DNA of 64,000 bases from Diphasiastrum complanatum. Taxonomy: Eukaryota > Streptophyta > Lycopodiopsida > Lycopodiales > Lycopodiaceae. Positions 22,880 to 34,250 of the stretch are shown here, piece by piece (within the stretch, counting starts at the first letter, position 1; each line of letters begins with the position of its first letter). The notes under the pieces were generated by a model, which was given only the letters and a program-made list of their open reading frames with translations, did no database searches and had not been told where the DNA came from. The stretch lies in assembly GCA_029204225.1 (NCBI GenBank), contig CM055095.1, forward strand, positions 15,902,049 to 15,966,048, in the 5' to 3' direction. Both the position numbers and the translations under genes were made by a program.

Positions 22880-24120
22880 TCTCCCCGACAATGACATCAA
22901 AAAAATGTTGGACCCTTTCCATGCCTCCCTAATCGATTCGATGAAGAGGGCAAAGAAGGGGCTTGGATCTCCAACCAAGTGAGTATCGATGTAGTAAAGG
23001 CTTCGATCCAATGGGGAGAGGGTTAAACTCTGGTAAGGGAAAAGTGCAGATCATTATTTTCAGCTTTTGACATCACAGTTGGCCTCGGCATACTATTTTT
23101 AGCCTACGACAGAAGTTTCAAGCAGTTTTACGATGACAAACATGGAAGAGTCCATTTTGAGTGAAAGTAGCAAATTGGACGAGATTTCCAACTATGCAGT
23201 GTGGAAATTCAAAATGAAAAACATATTGATGGAGAAAAACATGTGGGAAGTCATCACAGGTGATGAGATAAGGCCGCCAAATGAAGCGGATATCAAAGTG
23301 TTCGACAAAAAGATGAGGAAAGCTTTGACCTTCATTAACTTGTCAGTGAAGGATCACATCATTACCCACATTTGTGATGCTGTTACACCCAGACAGGCAT
23401 GGGATGTGCTAAAGGAGCAGTTTGAGACGTCAAATCCGTCAAGAATCATGTTTTTGAAGTCAAAGCTGAATAGTGCCCAAATGGAACAAGGAGAGCACAT
23501 TCAGACGTACATGACCAGAATCAAGACAATGAGGGATGAATTGCATTCTATTGGTGAGCGCATACGTGATGTGGAGCTGGTGCACAATGCATTGTGTGGC
23601 ATTGCAGAACCCTATCAGATGTTTGTGAGAGGAATAGCATCAAGAGAAAGATTGCCAACCTTTGAAGAGCTCACATGAATCTTGATGCAGGAAGAGCAAC
23701 AACGAGAAATGGTGAAAGCTAGACGTTAGAATACTGACGACCAGGCACTTGCGACACGCCAAAAACAAGGCAAGGGAAAGGGCAAGAAGAAGTCTAAACA
23801 ACAATTTGCCAAGTCTCAGGAGAATGATGGATCTTCCAGTAAGACCAAGAAAAAAGACAAGTGGTTCCTTGTGGTAAAAAGGGCCATTGGAAGAGTGAAT
23901 GTCGCCAATTCATGGCGGAACAATGCAAGGGGAAACCAAAGCAAGGTGATGAGGGTGAGATTGAAGACTCTAGCATCTTCATATCTGCATTGTCATCTAA
24001 TCAAGATGATCAAGCGTGGTATATTGACTCGGGAGCCACAGACACATGACAGGTAACGAGAGTTGGTTCAGCAGCTTGAAAGTGTTGGATAATGGAATGT
24101 CCGTTTCACAAGCAAATGGT
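22880..24120 (+). mobile_element. Copia fragment 4: leader, gag, start of protease (fossil)
   Basis: The plus strand at 23133-23678 encodes a Copia gag (SNYAVWKFKMKNILMEKNMWEV; SVKDHIITHICD; LPTFEELT). A CCHC knuckle (CGKKGHWKSEC) follows at about 23868-23900 and a protease block (DQAWYIDSGAT) at about 24010-24045. It is closely related to the minus-strand Copia 5. At about 24120 it passes without spacer into the inverted non-coding element. Confidence 0.85.
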
Positions 24121-26330
24121 CCAATTCTAAGATATGATAATTCATTCAACTATAATCTCTAGGAGAATCATTAAGCTATAGAATGATTAAAACTCAACTA
24201 TGAATATCCAAGATACTCTTTTGAGCTAAATGCTCCTGTTTCTATAACCAAATACAAGAAAATAGCATTCATTTATCTTAATAGACTTGTCTGTCTCCTA
24301 TGATAACAGGAGATCCAATCAAATGAGGAACTGTACTCAAGCATCTATAGACCATAAACTATAGCAGAATAACATCCACTAGAATAATTAAATTCTCCAC
24401 AAATAAAATAGTTATCTTGTGTGAATGTCTGTGAGATCCATAGGTTCTCAAATCAAATACTGGAGTAGAGAGGTTCAAAACATTGATCTGAATTCTTACT
24501 CAAATAATAGATCAAGAATTTATCATCACACTTAAGAATCATCACAATTCCTTATAATCCACTAACAACAATTAAGTAACTGTTTATGAACCGTCAACCA
24601 TAAATATTTAGATTCATATGATTCGTCAATCATAATTTTCTGGAATCCAAAATCATACTTAATCATTTAAAGGATACTGGAGTATATGTCCAACATAACT
24701 CAAGAAAAGTAAGAATCATTCCAAAATCTTTACACCAAGAAAATACTAGATTTTGAAATATTTTTCAAACAAGATTCTTTGATTTAAGTGCAAGATTTAA
24801 GTTCTATATACCACTGGTAATTAACGAAATTTAGAGTTCAACTAACAGATCTAAATCCTTAACTTTTCCAATCGATCAAGAATTACTCACTATCTTAAGA
24901 ATTATCATATTCCCATATAATCTTCTAATGTCCAGTAAGTATCCATTTATGATTTCTCAATCATAACATTTAGAATCTTATAATTCGTCAATCATAATTT
25001 ACAGGATTCCAAAATCATACTTAATCATTAAAAGATACTGGAGTATATGCACAACATACCACTCAAGAAATATAAAAAACATTCTGAAATCTTTTCCACA
25101 AAGAAAATTCTTGGATTTCAATCATATTCTTCCAACCCGATTCTTAACCAGATAATGAGTTCCAAATTCTACAATCAACCAAGTAATTAAAGACCATTAT
25201 AACATCCGTCTCGAACAATATAAACTTTATACAATCACCTAGAACAAAAATTAGATATTACAAAGTTCTACTGAATTCCAACTGACTTCAGTGGTAATCC
25301 TTGATATTAATTAGACTCTGTCATCCAATATGAGCTCACTGGGATACAATCAATAACTTAGGATATTCCTCCTTCAATAAATATTCTATATCAAAAATCT
25401 TCTATATTCTATGCACACAATTCTCATAAATGAATCCAGATGACTCACAAATTATGTGTCTTATAAGCAATATAAATCCAAATAAACAGTTTGCGATGAA
25501 TTCTCTTCACATTGCTTATTCTACCAATTAACTTCAAATCAGGAGTAATCCAATTACTCAAGTCAATTTAAATGATTCAGAAATCTTAAATGTCTAAGTG
25601 CAAACTAGTATAACACCACATTTAGATTCTCTTCCAAACCATTATTAAGTTAATGAATTATCCTTTTCACAGAAAAAACCATTAACCTGCAAATAACTGT
25701 TCCACACATTACTAGTTCATATGTCTATGCACTCTGACTAGTTTAAGTACACGATATTAACTCAGTACATAGGAAACACAATATTGTAGATCCACAAGAT
25801 TAAGATGTACATAAAGCAACATATCCAAGTATGTTACTATACATAAACATATGCTATAAACTGGTAGATATCCATAATCCGCATATGTTACTCACATAAC
25901 TCACTGAGAATCTTGCAACTCAGCTACAACCAAACTTTATTCCTCATGAGTAAATAACATATCTGGGAATTCCACATCACAAGTTTTCTAACCATCTAAC
26001 TCTTATTAACAAAATTTCTTCTAGCAATCAGCCTACTTCAGATCTTAGTGTACAAACCAAGACTAGGCTAACTTATACAGACATCTTTGGACATAAAGTT
26101 AAGATTAAAGCTTTATTCCTCTGATCCAATCCATAACAAAATGGTACTTTGTAACAATCAGTGAATCTTAATTTAATCTTTACTACTACTTCCCATATTC
26201 ATGAATATCCCGCAGCTCCATACCCCCAATACTCCTCTAGTGCCGGATTATCCAAAATCATCACTTAGAGAGTTCCTCTATTCCCACTGGATAGTTCTAC
26301 CTTTGCACACATACTGTATTTTTTTTTCAA
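24121..26330 (-). mobile_element. Left inverted copy of a long non-coding LTR-type element (fossil)
   Basis: The plus-strand sequence from CCAATTCTAAGATATGATAA onward is the reverse complement, at about 90% identity in the best part, of the segment ending at 38420. Similarity follows through to about 26230 against about 36750. No coding domains are visible. The orientation is minus, because the matching right copy runs plus toward its polypurine tract and LTR. Copia 5 interrupts it at 26330; diverged similarity seems to resume at 30491. Confidence 0.75.
24507..25190. repeat. ~375-bp tandem duplication inside the left inverted copy
   Basis: Unit 1 starts near 24507 (GATCAAGAATTTATCATCAC) and unit 2 near 24882 (GATCAAGAATTACTCAC). 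Both contain ATTCGTCAATCATAATTT and AGATACTGGAGTATATG in the same order. The right inverted copy has one such unit (about 37830-38060). Confidence 0.7.
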
Positions 26331-29300
26331 AAATCTATGCAACTAGTTGCCACTCTTTGTGATCCTTTGCCTCATTAAAGATTGATGGCTCTCGACACTT
26401 CAAAAGGTCACTCATTAGGGCATAGTTCACATGATAACGTTCAGGAGACTTCCTTTCCTGCGTTGATCTTCTCACTCCTTCTTGTGTGCTAGATCCTGGT
26501 TGATTTAGCTTTCCGTCCTTCATGATCTTTTCATACCATTTTGGTATCTTAGATTCAGGTGATACACTACTTGGAGAGTATGTCTCTCAAGGAGTGTCCA
26601 AGTAATGTCTCTTGCTTCCAACCAGATTCTCCTTTATTGCACCTATTGGCAAGTACCTTCCCCTAGGCTCTTGGATAGGTGGTGTCTTCTCATACTCACC
26701 CTCTCGACTCTCATCTTCACGTGCATAATCCTGTGGATCATCTTCTTCATCTTCTTCTTCCAAAATTGTTGGAAGTCTTTTGATGCTTTCATCACTTGCA
26801 TGGTCTTCATCTTCATACCTATGCGTCTCATCAAAGATCACATCTTTCTTATGTGAATCTTGTTCATTACAGGATCAAAACACATGTATGCCTTCATCCT
26901 CTCATCATAACTGACAAAGATACACTTGATTGCTTTAGCATCAAGTTTCTTTCTCTCCTCCTTTGGCACATGTACATAGGCCCTACATCCAATGACATGA
27001 AACTTGTTGATTTTTGGCTTTATTCCTATAAATGCTTCTTCGAGAGTCACATTTGGAACTGCAACTGTAGGGCTCTTTTTTGCAATAACGTTGCCGCACT
27101 GCACGCTTCCAACCAAAGTGAATCGGTCAAGCCCATTTGCTTCATCATGGAGCATGCACTCTCCATAATAGTCCTGTTTTTCCTTTCAACTACACCATTA
27201 CAATGCGGCGTGTGTGATTGTGTGAATTGTCTTTTGATGTTGTGTTCCTTACAAAAGTCCTCAAAATCATTAGATTTGTGTTCGCCCCCTCTATCAGATG
27301 TTAGCACTTTGATGTGTGCATGCAGTTGGTTCTCTACTAAAGTCTTAAACTCTTTGAAACGAGCAAAAGCATCAGATTTCTTCAAGAAACAAATCCATGT
27401 TCTCCTAGAGTAATCATCTATGAAAGTCATAAAATAATATGCCTTCCCCAACGACATGGTCTTCATTGGGCTGCACAGGTCGCTGTGAATAAGTTCCAAT
27501 GGTTTCTTAGCTCTTGCAGCTCCACCTTTCTTGAATGTCTCCCTGTAATGCTTTCCCATGACGCATCCTTCACATATGGCGTGATGATCATCCTGTAATG
27601 CTGGTAATCCTATTACCATCTTCAACTTTGCCATCAATCTTAAGCTCTCAGAGTTCAACTGAGCAAGTCTTTTGTGCCACAACTCAGATTGAGATGCTGT
27701 TGAGATAGCCAAACCATATTCTCCTGGTTTTGCCAATTTATAAATGCCATAGTTACTATCTCTATAACCTTTCGCCACCACTCTATGGTTGTGGTTCATA
27801 TCCTTCATAAGACATCCATCCTTGACAAATTCAACCTTAAGATGTTGATTTGCCATTACTCCAACATAAAGCAAACTCTTTTTGAGTCCAGGAACATAAA
27901 GCACATTAGGGATATTGTTGATTTTACCATCAAGAAACTACACAGGTACATTGTCAACACCCTGTATTTGGCATTCCTCCCCATTGGCTTGAGTGACCTT
28001 GTCCCGGGACATCATGGATTGGTGAGAGTTTCTCCAACCAATCAAGTTTCCCGATCATATGCCTTGTGGTGCCTGAATTTATGAACCATCTGGCACCATC
28101 ATCAACCTGGGATGCCAATGTCGACGAGAAGACACTTGTCTCGTCATCTTCCCCATCATCTTCGGCAATGTTGCCTTGTTGTTTCACCTTTCCCGCCTTT
28201 ATGTCCGCTTTCTTCTTGTAACACTCGCATGTCCAATGACCCGGTTTGTGGCAATAGTAACATTTGCCTTTCTTCTTCTTTTTTGCCTTCGATGATGACT
28301 CTCCCTCGTCGTCATCATCCTTGGATTTCTTGGGAATCCTTTTCCATCCTTTTTGCTTGCTTTTAGCAAGCAAGGCTTGATCATCCTGTGGGGTTTGCCT
28401 TGACTTCACCACGTCGTGGCGCTGCTCTTCCTGCAACATAATTCCGTGAAAGTCTTCAAAAGTAGGTAATCTCTCCCTCGAAGCGATGCCGCTCACAAAC
28501 ATTTGTGGCCCTTTCGAGACACCGCTCATAGTGGTATGCACCAATTCAACATCCCTAATTGGTTCTCCAATTGCCACAAGTTGATCTCTCAACTCCTTTA
28601 TCCTGGAGAAGAAAGATCCCACCGATTCGTCTTCTTCCATCCTGACTGGATTCAATCTTGACTTCAAGAACATGGCTCGAGCTGGATTGCAAGTCTGAAA
28701 TTGCATTCTAAGAGCTTCTCAAGATCCCCTAGCTATCGTGGCAACACTTATATGGGTGATCAAATGGTCTTTCACTGAAAGATTGATCAAGGACAATGCT
28801 CTCTGCGCCTTTTTATCAAAGGCCCTCATGTCACCTGGAGTGGTAATAGGCCGAACTTCAATATCTGCTACGATTTTCCATAAATCTTTCTCCATCAAAA
28901 TGCTCTTCATTTTGAATTCCCAGATGTTGTAGTTAGAAGTCCCATCAAGTTTGCTTGCATCGCCCAAAATTGCCTCATTGATGTTTGTCATTTCCAAACT
29001 GCTTGAAACTTCACCTGTAGGCTAAAAGGTGTATGTCGAAGCCAACCGTGATGTCAAAAATAAAAAATAATGGCCTGAAATTTTTGGCTTACCAGGCCAC
29101 CCGTCGCTCTTTCGCCAAATTGGAAGCCAAACTGGCGTCGCTTTCCGAAATGCTTCTCGTCACCAACTTCCAACTACGTGCCCAATGGAATGGTGAAATC
29201 ACTTTTGACGCACTCTGAACACTTCCTTCGTGGCAATCACTCTGTTTTGACGTACCGTACTTGCAGGTTCAGTCAGGGTGCCCTTCGTTTGGAGGCTATA

Positions 29301-30490
29301 GGCCTTTCGTTTGGCCAAAATAGGCTAAAGGAGGTGAAAATAAGGGCACTTTGAGTTTTTGAACTGTTTTTTCAGTATGAAGAAACTTCACCCTTCAAAA
29401 ACTTGGGACCCAACTATTACTTCAGTTTGAAAATTTTTATTGAAAGGAAGGCCTATTTTGCCTTTTAGTTCTTCAGGGCCCTTTCAAAGCCCATCTCCAC
29501 CATTGGTTTCAATCTGACGGCCTATAGTTGACTCTCCATGGTCAACCTCTACCATCGATTGGTTTTCAAGTCAATCCAACGAACCTCATCGGATTTGCGC
29601 GCTAAACTGCATCCCTGCGTTCGTTGTCCTCCTGCGGCCGCTGTCTTCCTACTCGCACTGGCCGCGTGGTGCTACCCCGGGCACCTCCTTCCTCCTTCAC
29701 CTCGTTTCTTGGCTATGGTTTCACATTCTCTCCTAGATCCACGGCCCACTACGGCTGTTTGATAGCCATGTCGCACTAGCTGGGTGCCTCTTTGTTGATG
29801 GTTACAGATCCAAGAAAGGTTCAGAAACCAGAGAGATCTTGATTACAACTCTTCCAAACTCTGGCTTCCAAGGAATACTCCTTTCTTGAGACTTTTCTCA
29901 GTCCTTTTCAGAATTTCTTTTAAAGCTCCCTATCCCACTGAGGTCGCCCAACAACAAGCAATCTTTTGCACCAAACTGCTCTTCAAACGGTGTCCGATTG
30001 GATTCAAACCAATCACAAACGCCAAGCAACCCTCCAGAAGAATTTTGGGCTTCAGTTTGTGCTTGCTTTCTGATTCAGCCGACAATTCCCTGTCTTCGAA
30101 TTGTCTTTACAGTTTTGACCCATTCCACGAATCTCCACAGACTCGGTTTTGTGCTTCCTAGCCAACAAACCGTTGTGAATTCACAGCTCTTTGTTCCTGT
30201 CTGGTGATTGTAGCCACCAAGGGCTTTGATACCAAGTTGAGAATACAGTTTAAAAAACTCGACTGAATCAATCACCACAACACAACGTCAAGTGCAATAA
30301 GACAAGACAACAGAATTGCTCTCTCACAAACTGTATATTCAAACTGATAAGCAAGTACAAAGATAAAGTTGCTTAAAAGCACTCACAAGACTCGTAAAAG
30401 AAAGACGGCCCGATAATTCTAGAACTGAGCTCATACGTGGCGTCGTCGAAATAAGAAAACACTGTATAAGTCGATCATTGCTATTTTAAC
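26331..30490 (-). mobile_element. Copia LTR retroelement 5 (fossil)
   Basis: Minus strand, right to left: LTR (about 30235-30490), primer site (TGGTATCAAAGCCC at about 30221-30234), leader of ~1.2 kb (30234-29000), gag (28997-28100, with CYYCHKPGHWTCEC), protease (RWFINSG region), gag-pre-integrase and integrase (27904-26840: HKRLAQLNS, HSDLCSPM, FIDDYSRRTW, SDRGGEH, HCNGVVERKNRT) and the beginning of the RT region (26841-26335). The rest of RT, RNase H and a left LTR are not present. It is broken, though gag and integrase are well preserved. Its right edge coincides with resumed similarity to the long inverted element, so it appears inserted there. Confidence 0.85.
30235..30490 (-). repeat. 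Copia 5 5' LTR
   Basis: It starts AGTTGAG directly after the primer site and ends TTTTAAC just before ATGTCCCATACCACCAGC, which matches the reverse complement of about 35990-36010. That host match, rather than a paired LTR, places the right boundary. Confidence 0.5.
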
Positions 30491-33230
30491 TTGATGTCCC
30501 ATACCACCAGCTTTTCCTCCAATAATCCTCTGCATCTAGATCTGTTTTGTCCAAAAAGTCAAAAAGACTATTTGGCTATCATATACCCAGATGTAGGATC
30601 AAATTCACAACCAATTCTAGGAGATACTTCTAACCACTGAAATCCCTCATGCCCCTTAAGCGATACTCAAATAATACCACTCGCATTGTACCCCGGCATG
30701 GACGAGACAAAATGTATCATTCAAGTACAGTTGAAATGCCACAAGTGTATTCACTAACCCAAAAGGAACATGGATGTCAACAAAACCGAATATCATATTG
30801 TCCTAGATATCCAATATCTATCTCAAAATCGGTAAAAAGAACTTTTTTTACAGGTTAGAATTTCTCTTGGTTGTTACAGTCATTATAAAGAAATACTCTA
30901 TAACATGAAAGAATCCAAATTACTAGACTCCTGTATGGAACACCTTCCATCTGCTTTACTTTGCAAGATCCAAATCTAATTGCAAAACATAGATGATTCC
31001 ATAAAAGGATTATCAGTCTTGCCAGTCACTTTTCTCTTAGATTCATCGATTTCACGAAAATTTGATTAACATTGGGGAAAAAGAATCCAAATTCCCATAG
31101 GCAGTCTTCTTAAATAATTCTCAATTGTTATTCTCACTTGCAATTAAATATACTTCAGGAATCGAAAGTAGATTAATCAAACTGATCAATTTAGTCAACC
31201 AATCAACTACCCCTCAGGCTTTTTCTTTTTTCCTCCCTTTCAAAAAATGGTTCAGGTTAAAAAAACCCCAAATTTGTACTAGGAAAAAGTTCAATTTGGT
31301 ATGATCAGTAACTTAACAACCAATTAACCAAATAGTTTTGACTGTTTAATCATTAAGTGCCGCACTTAATTCTTAGCAAATCCCCTTATGGATCAACATA
31401 GCAACTGTTCCAGCTAGATTTATGTTATTCTTGGTCTTTATTGATCCATAAAAACAAGAAATGCTCCATAATTGAGAGATTCACAAAATCTTCAACTAAA
31501 AGTGAAGGGTACAGTGACCTTAACAAATGAATGATTTCAACTCAGTAAGATCATTCACTTTACATGCGATTTTTGTTTGATCAATAACCAACAATTTGAA
31601 CAATTCCAAACATCCATGGTTAATTTACTTTTACGTAAACTGTCAAATTCCATTCAATATGGACCTAAACTGTGAAAATCAATGTAAACATCGACTTGGT
31701 AGTTTCACAGTTACCATCACATATTATAAGGATTTTGCAACATCCGGCATGTATCAGATATGACATGCAATGATTTTTGAAGAAAAAAGCAATTTTTTCG
31801 TAAATTGTTAAGAAACTAGGAAAGTAGCACTGGGATTTTCAAAATTCATTTGAAATGGACCAACTGTGAAAATCGATTAAGAAGATCGATCTACCAAATT
31901 CACAAGCATTGTCACATATCAAGATCATTTCGAAACACCCTGCATGAAACAAGCTTGACATGCATTGACTTTTTTCGAAAAAAATGAAAAAAAAAATTCG
32001 TAAATAGCCTAGCCACTAGGAAATTTGCTTTTTGTTCTAGAATTACCAAACATAACTTCATGCAAGAAATTTTTTGATCTCTACTGATTACGCATGCAAC
32101 ATGCATCCAAGCATGCATATAGGTTAATCCATACATTTCCATCAACGGACAAGCACCACACTGAATTACAAGCATGCATGCATCAGAACATTTCCAAAAT
32201 TTTGCGAATTTTAGTTCAAAAATTGCCAAACTTCAGACGGCCATAACGTTCTCTACATGACACCAAATTGGTCGCTATAAAGCACAATACGGAGGGAGAG
32301 TGGGTCTACAAGGCACTTGCTACATCACCCTGTCACCTAGGCTTCACACGTGCAAGCTGGAAATGACATAAAATCAAGTAGGAGGGCGCACTTTTCCAAG
32401 GTGGAACCATAAAAAATTCATCTCCAGCCCAATAAGCATCCAATCAGAGGCTACAAGCAGTCTACTAATGTTTATTAGAGAGGCATAGAAGCTTCTATCA
32501 GGTCCAGCAAGCAATCATAAGCTCAAATTGTACAAAGAATGCATTTTTGGACTCCTTCAACAAGCAAAACTTCAACATGACTCACCCATCCAAATTGGAT
32601 GCATGATGGCTCAAAAAAGACAAAATCCATCATATCTTTAAGCTTGTAATGAGAACCAATAGGTTCAGACCCCCATTTGATAGGTATTCATGCCCAAAAA
32701 TCGCCAAAAATACACTATTTTTTGATGTTTTGAGCCTTCTAATGGTGTCCAGTCCTAACCAAACTCCATGACAGCCTTAGGAAAGCTTCATTACACCTTT
32801 GAAAATGTTCTTACCGACTATTGGTTAAGAATTTTGAGATCTACCACAAAATTTGTCCAAAAATCATCAAAAAACCATGTTTTTTTTTACCAATTTTGAC
32901 CAAGATTTATGGGTCAAATCCACAAATAAGTGCAATCTGATTCTAATCCATGTAAATCCATTACATGAAAGCTGCGCGAGGGTTCCGGCGCAAGCAGCAC
33001 GCGCGTGCCTGGCCGAACTGCGGCTAGAATAAGGTAGATTCATGCACATGTAAAGTTGTGTAGACAGATGCATAACGAAGTTAGAAAATGATATTTTAAA
33101 GTATTTAGTATTATTTTTCTCCCTCCTACAGGGCATTTTTTTATAGGGGTCTTTTTGGGCCAATATTTTCTCTAATGGGCAAAAGATGTTAATTAGGCTC
33201 CTTGAAACATGGTGAATTTTCACCTAACAT
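30491..33230. other. AT-rich non-coding tract, probably more of the left inverted element
   Basis: The first ~300 bp show patchy similarity to the reverse complement of about 35700-36015; beyond that I could not align it. 31650-32030 contains two diverged ~190-bp tandem units with matching landmarks (CTGTGAAAATCRAT, TTTCGAAAA or TTTTTCGTAAAT, ACTAGGAAA). A short GC-rich patch lies at 32975-33030. No gene was seen. Confidence 0.45.
31650..32030. repeat. Diverged ~190-bp tandem duplication
   Basis: Each unit runs GGACC.. CTGTGAAAATC.. TTCACA.. CACATAT.. GACATGCA.. TTTTTTCG.. TAAAT.. ACTAGGAAA, once at about 31660-31825 and again at about 31855-32025. Confidence 0.65.
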
Positions 33231-34250
33231 CTAAGGAAAAGAGCCTCATTGTACTTTCACTCTATCATTCCATATGTGCAAGATCAAGATTTGAGAGCAC
33301 ATTGGCAATCTAGAGTGTTTCCCACATTTGTGCTATGATTTTATGAATTTTTTTGAGCTAAACTTGATTACTTTCAAACTCTAATATCAAGTCGTACTCG
33401 AGTCTGGAGGCCGTACTTCACACATGTGGAGTCGAATTTGTATGTTTGATCATTGTCTTTTATTTCTCTTGATTGTGTGATCCAAATTGCTAATCTAGAT
33501 CAAGAAATTGATGACTAGTTTTGCAATAGATTGGTAGATCAGATCATCAATCAATCAATCTTGGAGTCTTTTGGAGGCTCATTTATGTTCCTAATTACTG
33601 TACTTTTTAGAAACCCCTGATTTGTTCTTATCCGACTGCTTGTGTGATTTGTTAGCATCACCGGTACTCGTTGTTCATCGGTAAGCTGGGCATCCATTTA
33701 TGAGGCATGATTCCTGTTAATAACCATCAGAAGACTGTTGTTTTCCGCCCTACATTGAAATTTGCAGTCCAGATATGTCATTGTTTGAGGGTTGATGGAG
33801 AACAGGAGTGGCAAGGACTGTGTTGAATGAAGGAGATATATCCTTCCAGTAAGCCATACCTCTGAGTGGCATGGATCTGCAGTTTCCTATGCTGCCATAG
33901 GTTGTTTCATAAAGCTTTCATGCGATTGAAGCACCTTCTGGGTAGCGGTACACGTCTGGCAATCACTCTATGGTTGAACTCCTGCTCATCATGTTCCTTC
34001 AAATCTCTGGACATGCATCTGGAAGTTGATTTCCAGTAGGCAATGCACAGCTTATCCAGAATCACTTGGAGGTTCTGAAGAAGAGGGTTAGGAATCGTGA
34101 TGGAGCAGTTGAGAGACAGCAAACTTTAGCATTCTTCCGACGATGGCAGCCTAAGAAGAGTAAACAAGCAGAGGATGCGGCTGCTGGCCGTGTAGGGATA
34201 GGAATGCATCTCTCCTTCCATCCTATTTGAAAACCCTTAAGCCTAAGTGG
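33231..34250. other. Spacer with one unexplained short open stretch
   Basis: A plus-strand stretch of about 60 codons ends at TGA near 34230 and reads IQNHLEVLKKRVRNRDG, then RRWQPKKSKQAEDAAAG. It has no start of its own, and no family is recognised. It could be a decayed exon or a transposon piece. No other feature was seen. Confidence 0.3.

Noticed and set aside
26605-27413. Plus-strand frames including one of 205 codons
   Set aside because: They are antisense to the Copia 5 integrase and RT region, which has clear family motifs on the minus strand.
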